From: Planctomycetaceae bacterium
GTDB taxonomy: Bacteria; Planctomycetota; Planctomycetia; Pirellulales; UBA1268
DNA: 10,313 bases
Reading direction: 5' to 3'
Assembly: GCA_003509235.1 (NCBI GenBank)
Contig: DONH01000177.1
Location: 1 to 10,313, forward strand
A program made the translations under genes and the position numbers. The number at the start of each line of letters is the position of its first letter. The stretch's first letter is position 1. This document shows, piece by piece, positions 1-6,983 of this stretch. The notes under the pieces were generated by a model, which was given only the letters and a program-made list of their open reading frames with translations, did no database searches and had not been told where the DNA came from.

Positions 1-262
1 CTGTTCATACCGAGAACACAAGCAGCGGAAAATGCAACGAACTCCGAAAAACTGAATGTTTTCACTACGTTTAAATACATTCCAGTTATCTAACACTCGG
101 CAGTCCATTGAAAACCATGTTAATTTAATCCGGCGGAGCAACCTTGTAGGGTAAGCGAAGGCAGCCGGTTATAAAGATTGCATCCGGTGATCGATTGAAC
201 GACACCCAAATTCTTTCAAAACAATTCGACCCGCTTCCATTTCTTAGGCGTATTCTTTGGGT
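1..262. other. Left-edge region with no assignable gene
   Basis: No complete gene is visible here. The + strand frame that starts at base 1 is open for 30 codons and stops with TAA at 91-93, so it could be the C-terminal tail of a gene cut by the window edge, but 30 codons carry no recognisable motif. The rest (94-262) is the upstream region of the serine protease gene. It contains a TATAAA at 170-175, with a TTGTAG 20 bases before it, which is too wide for a standard promoter. I found no hairpin, tRNA or repeat that I would defend. Confidence 0.3.
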
Positions 263-1243
263 ATGAACACATCACACAAAGCACTGCTCGTTCTGCTTAC
301 TTTTCTTTTCTTTCCATCGATGCACAGTGTGTCGCGCGGCGAAACAAAGTATTCAATTGTTGATGATGCTGCCCTCGCTGAACAATTCGTAGAAGGACTG
401 GCAACTCTTGTTGAAAATGCACCAGCCAAAACCCACCAAACACTTGAGGCGGGAAATGCCCTCCGTTTGTTAGCTCAAACGGAGGGCAGCTCCATTCGGC
501 TCCCAAACCGCCAAAAAAACCTAACAGGGAGTACAGAAGAACTTTACCAACGTGTTATGCCAGCAGTTGTCGTCATCGGCTCAATTTACAAATGTGACAA
601 CTGTAGTAAGTGGCACCTCGGGGGGATGGCGTCCGGTTGGCTACTCTCTGACCACGGTCTTGTCGTCACGAATCATCATGTTTTTACCGAGGAAGCAAAC
701 CACTACTTTGGTGCTATGACATCTGATGGCAACGTCTTTGCAATTCGTACCATTCTCGCATCTGATCGTGATGGAGATGCAGCTATCGCACAGCTTGACA
801 CACGTGGCGTTGTTCTCCCGTTCCTCAGACTCGGTCAGACAGCTGCCTGCGGAGACCCTGTTGTTGTAATCAGCCATCCAGCCGGACGGTTCTACAGTCT
901 CACACGGGGAGTGGTATCCAGATACCACCGCCATAACACAGATTCAGCAACGATGGCAAAGTCAGGTGGAAACGTTCAAGCAGCAAGGAAACGCATGAAC
1001 GACCGAGCATTACAAGACAAGCTAGCGCCAGTCTGGATGAGTGTCACCGCGGACTATGCTGTTGGCAGCAGTGGCGGACCCGTCTTTAACACAAACGGTG
1101 ACGTTGTCGGTATGGTAGCACGAACATATTCAACACAGCCAGCTAAAAATCATCGTCGCCATGACTCATTTGGAAACCAAATGGTTTTTAAAGACTGTGT
1201 TTCACTTGATACGATTCTCAGCCTTATTGAAAATACGAACTGA
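263..1243 (+). CDS. Exported trypsin-like (S1) serine protease
   Basis: Predicted secreted endopeptidase of the trypsin-like fold, related to the HtrA (S1C) core but without a visible PDZ domain. A hydrophobic stretch at residues 8-17, followed by a polar turn, looks like a signal peptide, so the enzyme should act in the periplasm or outside the cell. The catalytic triad is readable: His139 in TNHHVF, Asp172 in DGDAAIAQLD and Ser270 in GSSGGPVF. About 30 polar, basic residues (roughly 222-255) are inserted between Asp and Ser, making that spacing longer than in DegP. A CDNC pair (Cys111 and Cys114) precedes the core. I chose the ATG at 263 over an in-frame TTG at 257, since ATG is the commoner start and leaves a normal signal peptide; no strong ribosome binding site supports either. 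The length of 326 residues fits a stand-alone protease domain with a leader of about 90 residues. The natural substrate is unknown. Confidence 0.85.
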   Translation: MNTSHKALLVLLTFLFFPSMHSVSRGETKYSIVDDAALAEQFVEGLATLVENAPAKTHQTLEAGNALRLLAQTEGSSIRLPNRQKNLTGSTEELYQRVMPAVVVIGSIYKCDNCSKWHLGGMASGWLLSDHGLVVTNHHVFTEEANHYFGAMTSDGNVFAIRTILASDRDGDAAIAQLDTRGVVLPFLRLGQTAACGDPVVVISHPAGRFYSLTRGVVSRYHRHNTDSATMAKSGGNVQAARKRMNDRALQDKLAPVWMSVTADYAVGSSGGPVFNTNGDVVGMVARTYSTQPAKNHRRHDSFGNQMVFKDCVSLDTILSLIENTN

Positions 1244-1249
1244 ACACGA

Positions 1250-1972
1250 TTAAACATCGCCTTCGTTGCTGTCAATCCCCAGTTCCTGTCGACGCACGCC
1301 AAGTTTCTCAGTGCCCCCTTCAACAACAAAGCCATCAGCTTCCATCGCCAGACGAAGATCAGCCTCCGCGGTGAGTGCATCTTCTTGACAATAAAATGTC
1401 TGATTGAATTGCGAAGGAAGTAGGTCCAGCCGAGGCCGAAGAAACCTTTTATGACAAGCGAGACTATGTAAGCGTTGCCCCTTCAGATTGTGGTGCCCTT
1501 CGCGATGCTGGCGAATACGGTCTTCCAGTGGCTGACTTGTCTGCCCAACGTAAAGGTACCCAGAGGAGTTACCCGAGTCCCTCAACAAAGGTGTCAGTTC
1601 GATAATATAGAGATGCCAGACGGTCATATCACCGTTCACGGTATATCCGTCACATCGAAGCTGTTGCCGCAGCTGCTTCATGGCAGCGTCCACTTCTGTC
1701 TTCTGGGCTGGCTTGATGAAGGGATTGTCTCTACCACCGAGCTGGGCTGGCTGAGGCATTGCCTCATACACAACATTCACAACCCTCATACGCTTGGCCC
1801 TTCTCGATGTTTTGACCCACCGATCAAGCTCTAGACCTGGTCGTTTTGATAGGGCTTTGACGACTACACGAGGTCGATCTGCCCGTCGGCGCGCTCCAGA
1901 AAGATCACTTATCTTCAAAACACAAACCCAGACCCGTTGCGTTTCTCCAAGGAACTTTGAATGCTCGGGCAT
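1250..1972 (-). CDS. GIY-YIG domain protein
   Basis: Carries a GIY-YIG nuclease-type domain in its second half (240 residues from the ATG). Visible elements are LYIIEL at 121-126 (GIY position), GYLYVGQT at 138-145 (YIG position), the R-x-x-x-H motif with likely catalytic Arg152 and His156, and Glu203 in ALTAEADLRLAMEADG as the probable metal ligand. A stretch around 165-180 (LHSLACHKRFLRP) lies between these motifs. The first 110 residues are basic (RRRADRPRVVVK, KTSRRAKR) and match no family I recognise; they could bind nucleic acid. The family includes repair and restriction nucleases as well as proteins of unknown role, and nothing here says which applies. The start is uncertain: the ATG at 1972 has no clear ribosome binding site, and an in-frame GTG at 2035 would add 21 residues. 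The stop lies 6 nt from the convergent protease gene. Confidence 0.75.
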   Translation of the reverse strand: MPEHSKFLGETQRVWVCVLKISDLSGARRRADRPRVVVKALSKRPGLELDRWVKTSRRAKRMRVVNVVYEAMPQPAQLGGRDNPFIKPAQKTEVDAAMKQLRQQLRCDGYTVNGDMTVWHLYIIELTPLLRDSGNSSGYLYVGQTSQPLEDRIRQHREGHHNLKGQRLHSLACHKRFLRPRLDLLPSQFNQTFYCQEDALTAEADLRLAMEADGFVVEGGTEKLGVRRQELGIDSNEGDV

Positions 1973-2035
1973 AAAAAACTTACTTTGTGTGGTGTACTTC
2001 TTCTTGTATTCAGTTTTCCAAGGCACGATTGACAC

Positions 2036-2122
2036 CGTTCTCTGTGTCTTCCGCCAGAAAACCTGAACCCATCATCATTTCCTGTGTGACTCAGACCCCA
2101 TGTGCTAGAGCCCTGACCTCAT
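2036..2122. other. Short gap between two minus-strand genes
   Basis: The 87 bases between the SDR stop and the alternative GTG start of the GIY-YIG gene (150 bases if the ATG at 1972 is used) show no clear hairpin with a T run. Read-through from the SDR gene into the GIY-YIG gene is therefore possible, which would make these two the only candidate operon in the window. Confidence 0.3.
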
Positions 2123-2899
2123 TCACGTTGGCTGCTCAGTTGGTCTCATGAGAATATCGTGAACCTGAACATGTGGCGGGCACGACAACATATATACAAC
2201 AGCTTCTGCCACATCGTTCGCCTCCAGCACCTTAAACCGAGAGTATACCTCACGGGCTTTTTCTTCCGACTTCATATAGTTCCTTGCAAATCCTGTTTCA
2301 ACAAATCCTGGGCAAATTTCACCAACTCGAATCGAGTCACCTTTTTCTCGTAACTCTATTCGCAGTGCTTCGGTCAATGCGCGGACGGCATGTTTTGTCG
2401 CTGAATAAAGACCGGCTCCAGCGGGCACACGCTGCCCAGCCATTGAACCAATATGAATAATGTGCCCGTGGCCACCTCTGGATCGCATATCAGCTAAAGC
2501 ATCACGAGTGCAGATACACAACCCGAGAACATTGACGTCAAGCATCTCTCGCCACTCGTCAACCTTACCTTCAGCAAGCGCAGCCGCATGACCAAGCCCC
2601 GCATTATTAATTAGAACATCAACGCCGCCGAAAAATTTACGTGCAAGTGAAAATGCTTCATGTACAGAACGCTCATCCCGAACATCACACTGGACGGCAA
2701 GACTACGATCTCCGGACGTATCAACCTTGCGTAGAACTTCAGCAACTCGGTCTTGTCGACGGGCGGATCCGACCACCCGCATTCCTTCAGCCAATAGCCG
2801 CGTTGCAATCGCTGCCCCGATACCATTGCTGGCACCGGTAATAAAGGCCGTTTTTGCTTTCCATTGATTCATTCCGCGCCCATCTTGTGGCATGCCCAT
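2123..2899 (-). CDS. NADP-dependent SDR oxidoreductase (YdfG/DHRS11-like)
   Basis: Classical short-chain dehydrogenase/reductase of 258 residues, the normal family length, expected to be cytosolic and to interconvert a hydroxyl and a carbonyl group with NAD(P). All classical motifs are present: TGASNGIG at 21-28 (dinucleotide binding), NNAG at 98-101, Asn123 in DVNVLG, Ser152, and Tyr165-x-x-x-Lys169 in YSATK, giving a complete Asn-Ser-Tyr-Lys tetrad. The Arg-Arg at 47-48 after the second strand favours NADPH. The C-terminal HDILMRPTEQ resembles the ending of YdfG (3-hydroxy acid dehydrogenase) and DHRS11 type enzymes; the substrate cannot be read from sequence. The start at 2899 is preferred over ATGs at 2893 and 2872, because an AGAGGA ribosome binding site lies 7 nt upstream. 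It is divergent from the large fusion gene. Confidence 0.9.
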   Translation of the reverse strand: MGMPQDGRGMNQWKAKTAFITGASNGIGAAIATRLLAEGMRVVGSARRQDRVAEVLRKVDTSGDRSLAVQCDVRDERSVHEAFSLARKFFGGVDVLINNAGLGHAAALAEGKVDEWREMLDVNVLGLCICTRDALADMRSRGGHGHIIHIGSMAGQRVPAGAGLYSATKHAVRALTEALRIELREKGDSIRVGEICPGFVETGFARNYMKSEEKAREVYSRFKVLEANDVAEAVVYMLSCPPHVQVHDILMRPTEQPT

Positions 2900-2906
2900 T
2901 CGTAAA

Positions 2907-2912
2907 TCCTCT
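2907..2912 (-). promoter_or_regulatory. Ribosome binding site deciding the SDR start
   Basis: On the minus strand AGAGGA sits 7 nt before the ATG at 2899. The spacing would be 13 nt for the ATG at 2893 and much longer for the one at 2872, so this site selects the longest form, which carries a short polar extension (residues 1-10) before the Rossmann fold. Confidence 0.65.
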
Positions 2913-2981
2913 TTTTATGAATGCACTCGTGCCATATCGCGTATCCAGAAAACACGTACGGCAAAACCCTGACTCGCTATG

Positions 2982-2990
2982 ATTTTACCA
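2982..2990 (-). promoter_or_regulatory. Possible extended -10 promoter for the SDR gene
   Basis: The minus strand reads TGGTAAAAT, matching the extended -10 form TGnTATAAT at all but one position, about 80 nt upstream of the SDR start. A TTGATT at 3008-3013 is 20 nt away, too far for a good -35, so any activity would rest on the extended -10. This is a sequence match only. Confidence 0.3.
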
Positions 2991-3140
2991 GCATCAATAG
3001 AATTCCCAATCAAAGTTGCAAGAAAAAACAATTTGCCAAGTAAAACCCTTAGAATAAGTTTCTGTTGATCCATCCCGATACACTCAGTGCTTTCACAATT
3101 AGCTCAACCAACAACATTTTGCTCGAGAGAAACGAAACAC

Positions 3141-5816
3141 ATGACAGAAGAAGTCACCGCTGCTACCTCTCAACCAAAAACTGAAACCATTTTTGTGACA
3201 GGAGCCACAGGATACGTCGGTGGAAGGCTTGTTCCACTTCTGCTCGAGGCTGGTTATCGAGTAAGGTGCCTTGTACGGGAACCGCGAAAGCTTGACGCAC
3301 GACCATGGCGGCAACATGCGGAACTCGAGGTCATCAATGCTGATCTCGCAGACCAGGAAGCTGTCACAAAAGCCATGCGAGGCTGCAAGGCTGCCTACTA
3401 CCTTGTGCACTCAATGGTTGCAACAGGTGGCACATATGCCGATCGAGATCGAGATCTGGCTCGCATGTTCGCAAATGCAGCACGTGCAGCCGACCTGCCA
3501 CGTGTCATATACCTTGGCGGCCTCGGTGAAATGGGCCCAGATCTCAGTCAACATCTTCGTTCACGACGTCAGGTCGAAGAAGAACTTGCTTCATCCGGTA
3601 TACCAGTCACAACCTTTCGAGCTGCCATGATCATTGGATCAGGTTCGGCATCTTTTGAAATTTTGCGATACCTTGTCGAACGTCTCCCCATTATGATCAC
3701 ACCAAAATGGGTGACCACAGAATGCCAACCCATCGCTATCGCTGACGTTCTTTACTGGCTTGTAAGCTGCCTCAAAGTGCCCGAGACAATTGGGAAAACA
3801 CTCGATATCGGTGGTGATGATGTCATGGCGTACCAGGAACTCATGCGGGTTATGGCAGAAGAACTTGGGCTAAGCCGACGAATTGTTCTCCCGGTACCGG
3901 TACTGACTCCTCGGCTCAGTTCACACTGGATTAATCTCGTAACACCCGTCTCATACCGAATCGCTCGCCCACTTGCCGAAGGGCTCAAGAATCGTGTCGT
4001 TGTGACAGATGACACAACTCAACGACTTATGCCACACAAAACGCTGGGAGCTCGTGAAGCGATACGACGGGCTCTTGAGAAAATAGAACAGCAAGCTGTA
4101 GAGACTCGGTGGAGTGTTGCCGGTCCGGTTCCGGGTGATCCATCATGGGCTGGTGGCACCGTCTTTACTGACGAACGCATAGTTGATGTTGAAGCAGATC
4201 CGGCAAGCCTTTATGCAGCAATCTGCCGCATCGGTGGAGGCAACGGATGGTACGCAGGAGACATCCTCTGGCGTATTAGAGGGTGGATGGACACGCTTGT
4301 AGGCGGCCCCGGACTTCGCCGAGGAAGAAGACTCCCAGAAACAGTTGAATTTGGTGAGACACTCGATTTCTGGAGGGTCGTTGGTATTAACCGCGACCGC
4401 TCGCTTTCGCTCCGAGCTGAAATGAAACTACCTGGAGAAGCACAGCTTGATTTTAAAATCGAACCAGTAGAACCGAAGCGGGAACCACCGATTACTCGAC
4501 TTATTATGACCGCACGTTTTCGTCCTCGGGGTCTTGTTGGACTTCTCTACTGGTATGCAGTCGTGCCCCTTCATGAATTTGTTTTCGGAGGCATGCTCCG
4601 TGGAATTCGTAAAACAGCTGAAGCGATGCATCGTTCAAACGTCTCTGAGCAGATAGACACACCCGCACAGAATGGGATTCCAGGGTATGGACGAGCCCGA
4701 CTTTGGCTCGGAATAACCGGCGTCGGAACAATCGTCACGCTTTCTACCGCAGCCCTCTTTTTCAATCTTCCGGAGCACTTTTTTCCTGACCCCACTGCAC
4801 CACTGAGCACCCAGATGAAAGGCATTCTTTTATTCATCTTGATGTATACCGTTCTTCAACTTCCACTTGATTTCTTTGGTGGCTATCTACTTCCTCGTCA
4901 ATACCGGAGACAGCATCCTCATTTTAATAACTTTGTTTTCGTCCTTCTTCGGGGAGTTTGTGTTCACTCAGTACTCATGGCGATCATTGGGATAACACTC
5001 CTCCTTGCTGCGCGAACCGCTGGTGTTCTGGGTGTCGCCGGAGTTGGAATTCTTCTGGTTGTCACGTTGCTGCGTGGGTCAATAACTCTCGCTGCAGCGA
5101 TTGCTCACCTTGAACTGACACCAAGCACACCAGAACTTCATGACGATCCAGCCCTACCAGTCCTTTCTGCATATATGGGCGAATCCGAGGACGAAGGCTT
5201 TGCCGGAAGTATTGTCGGCTTGTTTCAACCCAAAATTGTGTTGTTGCCAATGCGATGGCGCGAGGTACTCGACTCTGATGCATTTCGTGTTGCGGTCCAG
5301 CGTAGACAGATGGCCATCTCGACTGGCAGTTGGTGGCGTGGGCGACTGCTTGCACTCACGTTCACCATTGCTGGAATTATTTTATCTGCCACCCTTGTTG
5401 GCAGCAGCCAGCTTGCCTCTGCTCAGGGCATTGTCACCTTCAGCCTAATTTTCACCCTGTGGTCATTTCTTGGACTGCTCACGCTACCGACCCCAAGCCG
5501 TCGTGGTGTTGCTGAAGTCGACCATGCTCTTCTCGCTCACGGCTGTGATCGAAACAAGCTGGAACGGACGATCACGAACCTAGACAATCTTCAAGATCGT
5601 GAACGCGAACGGCCCCCTCTCATTGAAACCGTATTTCACCCCGTCCCAAGCGTGCAAGCACGACTTCATGGGCCACATGCAACCGGCATCAAAGGCACAT
5701 GGAATGCCGCAAGAACAACTGTCGCAATCAGCCCTGCTGGACTTGGGCTTCTGGGAAGAGCCGTCCATTGCAACTGTGGCCGACCTGCGCTCTGGGTGTT
5801 TCTCCCGATCGACTAG
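3141..5816 (+). CDS. Atypical SDR + DUF2867 + polytopic membrane (degenerate M48-like) fusion protein
   Basis: An 891-residue three-part protein. Residues about 15-210 are an extended/atypical SDR NAD(P)-binding domain (TGATGYVGGRL at 20-30; YLGGLGE near 142-148; FRAAMIIGSGS near 177-187) of the YbjT/Ycf39-like type. Residues about 325-495 match DUF2867 (PSWAGGTVF, NGWYAGDILWRIRGWMD, FWRV, RFRPRGLVGLLYWY), the usual partner of such SDRs, which normally end there near 490 residues. The extra 390 residues hold about six membrane segments (roughly 523-541, 559-582, 598-623, 627-654, 736-757, 762-782). Between and after them are stretches laid out like M48 peptidases, notably an E-V-D element near 792-794 and HPVPSVQARL near 833-842, but the HExxH zinc motif is absent. 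The ATG at 3141 is chosen: GAGAGA lies about 10 nt upstream, whereas the GTG at 3087 adds a polar leader before the SDR fold. Substrate and role are unknown. Confidence 0.85.
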   Translation: MTEEVTAATSQPKTETIFVTGATGYVGGRLVPLLLEAGYRVRCLVREPRKLDARPWRQHAELEVINADLADQEAVTKAMRGCKAAYYLVHSMVATGGTYADRDRDLARMFANAARAADLPRVIYLGGLGEMGPDLSQHLRSRRQVEEELASSGIPVTTFRAAMIIGSGSASFEILRYLVERLPIMITPKWVTTECQPIAIADVLYWLVSCLKVPETIGKTLDIGGDDVMAYQELMRVMAEELGLSRRIVLPVPVLTPRLSSHWINLVTPVSYRIARPLAEGLKNRVVVTDDTTQRLMPHKTLGAREAIRRALEKIEQQAVETRWSVAGPVPGDPSWAGGTVFTDERIVDVEADPASLYAAICRIGGGNGWYAGDILWRIRGWMDTLVGGPGLRRGRRLPETVEFGETLDFWRVVGINRDRSLSLRAEMKLPGEAQLDFKIEPVEPKREPPITRLIMTARFRPRGLVGLLYWYAVVPLHEFVFGGMLRGIRKTAEAMHRSNVSEQIDTPAQNGIPGYGRARLWLGITGVGTIVTLSTAALFFNLPEHFFPDPTAPLSTQMKGILLFILMYTVLQLPLDFFGGYLLPRQYRRQHPHFNNFVFVLLRGVCVHSVLMAIIGITLLLAARTAGVLGVAGVGILLVVTLLRGSITLAAAIAHLELTPSTPELHDDPALPVLSAYMGESEDEGFAGSIVGLFQPKIVLLPMRWREVLDSDAFRVAVQRRQMAISTGSWWRGRLLALTFTIAGIILSATLVGSSQLASAQGIVTFSLIFTLWSFLGLLTLPTPSRRGVAEVDHALLAHGCDRNKLERTITNLDNLQDRERERPPLIETVFHPVPSVQARLHGPHATGIKGTWNAARTTVAISPAGLGLLGRAVHCNCGRPALWVFLPID

Positions 5817-5833
5817 ACCACCACGATCCTGAA

Positions 5834-5863
5834 TGACTACTGTGTCACTGCCACACTCAGTCA
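5834..5863. terminator. Possible bidirectional hairpin between convergent genes
   Basis: The 40-nt gap between the fusion gene stop (5816) and the Bax1-I gene stop (5857) contains an imperfect inverted repeat: TGACT (5834-5838) pairs with AGTCA (5859-5863), and an inner GTGT pairs with ACAC across a 7-nt loop, with a 3x2 internal bulge between the stems. There is no T run on either side, so this would be a weak or factor-assisted terminator at best. It overlaps the last codon of the minus-strand gene. Confidence 0.25.
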
Positions 5864-6636
5864 CGACTATTGAGCTTACTTAGCAGTCGAAGTATCTCAA
5901 GATAAAGCCAGACTAGTGTCACCATGAGTGCAAATGCACCATACCACTCAAGATACTTTGGTGCGCCGCGGTTGGCTGCTGTTTCGATGAAGTCGAAGTC
6001 AAGGACCAGATTCAGTGCCGCAATGATGACAACAACTACACTGAAGCCAATACCAAGTGGGCTAGCTGACTGAATGAAGGATATCTCGAATCCAAAAAAA
6101 CTACCGATCATGGAGATGAGATAGACAAAGAAAATCCCCCCCGTCGCAGCTACAACACCCAACTTGAAATTTTCAGTTGCCCGAATCAGGCCCGATTGAT
6201 AGCACAGTAGAAGCGCTGCAAGCGTACCAAACGTTCCACCAACTGCCTGAATGACAATGCCGGGATACTGTGCCTCAAAGCTCGCTGAAATACCGCCAAG
6301 AAAAAGGCCCTCGGCAAGTGCGTAGACCGGTGCGAGCATTGGCGCCCATGTCTGCTTAAAACAGATTACTAACGCCGCAATAAAACCAACAATCAACCCA
6401 CCGAATACCCATGGCATCGCTGCCCCGGAGCTTGCTTCAGGGGCAACAGCATTAAATGTTCGCGACCAGGTGAAACATGCAGAACAGAATGCCAAGGCAA
6501 GAAGAAACATTGTGCGGTTCGCAGTGCCCGTCACCGTCATGGTCGTGACAGGGACACTCTCAGCAGCGCTATCACGAGGCTGCAAACCAAAGTCTTCAAA
6601 AGTGCGAGAGTTGAGAACAGGGTTTCCTGTACGCAT
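5857..6636 (-). CDS. Bax inhibitor-1 / YccA-type membrane protein (Bax1-I family)
   Basis: Integral inner-membrane protein of 259 residues with about seven hydrophobic segments between residues 43 and 250. The N-terminus MRTGNPVLNSRTFEDFG, the YALAEGLFLGGIS element (105-117), LNLVLDFDFIE (209-218) and the C-terminal PKYLEWYGAFALMVTLVWLY segment are what I associate with the bacterial Bax1-I branch of the Bax-inhibitor-1 superfamily. Relatives such as BsYetJ are calcium-leak channels controlled by paired aspartates; the DFD at 213-215 lies in the equivalent helix, but function is not established for this branch. The start at ATG 6636 is chosen because the family begins with this MRTxNPVL sequence; an in-frame TTG at 6684 would add 16 unrelated residues. 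GGAAGG lies 11 nt upstream, a weakly placed ribosome binding site. A good promoter match lies upstream. Confidence 0.85.
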   Translation of the reverse strand: MRTGNPVLNSRTFEDFGLQPRDSAAESVPVTTMTVTGTANRTMFLLALAFCSACFTWSRTFNAVAPEASSGAAMPWVFGGLIVGFIAALVICFKQTWAPMLAPVYALAEGLFLGGISASFEAQYPGIVIQAVGGTFGTLAALLLCYQSGLIRATENFKLGVVAATGGIFFVYLISMIGSFFGFEISFIQSASPLGIGFSVVVVIIAALNLVLDFDFIETAANRGAPKYLEWYGAFALMVTLVWLYLEILRLLSKLNSRD

Positions 6637-6711
6637 GGGATAACAAACCTTCCAGTACCAAGGAACACTCAACAACGGTGTCAAAAAGAACAGCCACGAC
6701 GTATCTTCTCA

Positions 6712-6741
6712 ATTATACTGAATCAGCATGCCGCGTGTCGC
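6712..6741 (-). promoter_or_regulatory. Candidate sigma-70-type promoter for the Bax1-I gene
   Basis: On the minus strand a perfect TATAAT (6712-6717) is preceded at 18 nt by GCGACA (6736-6741), which matches four of six bases of TTGACA. Transcription would start near 6705, leaving a leader of about 70 nt before the ATG at 6636. This is the best promoter match in the window, though planctomycete promoters are poorly defined. Confidence 0.45.
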
Positions 6742-6983
6742 TATCAAATATTACCCTCCCACCTTACTGCGTCTTCCCCCCGAATCGAGACTAATGACAC
6801 AGGTCTTCGACAGCATATAAGCACTTTTTAAGACGTCGTACACATTCCAGCGATCGAGTCTGGTATCACGATCCAATTTCACTGTTGACGCCGAAACACA
6901 CCAAGCCACCAAAGGCATGTTTGAGGGGGTATACTAAAAGATTGTACACTTGTTTTTTTCCTTGCATTCCAAAGGAACATTTG
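6742..6983. other. Divergent intergenic region upstream of the FmdB-like gene
   Basis: Together with the Bax1-I leader this makes a 347-nt gap between divergent genes. It holds the Bax1-I promoter at its left end, a TATACT at 6930-6935 that could be the -10 of the FmdB-like gene (48 nt before its ATG, no matching -35), and a seven-T run near 6952-6958. I see no tRNA, riboswitch or long inverted repeat in it. Confidence 0.3.
6971..6976 (+). promoter_or_regulatory. Ribosome binding site deciding the FmdB-like start
   Basis: AAAGGA ends 7 nt before the ATG at 6984, the first residue of the family's characteristic MPTY start. This excludes the longer reading that begins at 6885. Confidence 0.6.

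Noticed and set aside
1475..2066. Plus-strand open frames of 119 and 90 codons opposite the GIY-YIG gene
   Set aside because: They lie antisense to a gene with clear GIY-YIG motifs, carry no motif of their own and have no ribosome binding site; they are frame shadows.
2159..2841. Open frames on both strands inside the SDR gene
   Set aside because: The SDR frame has every family motif over its full length, so the other frames are shadows.
3016..3055. TTGCAA, TTGCCA and TAGAAT as a promoter of the fusion gene
   Set aside because: The spacings (28 and 11 nt to TAGAAT) do not fit a sigma-70-type promoter, so no site is called.
3087..3140. GTG start adding 18 residues to the fusion protein
   Set aside because: The added residues are polar with no match to the SDR fold, and the ATG at 3141 has a GAGAGA at acceptable distance.
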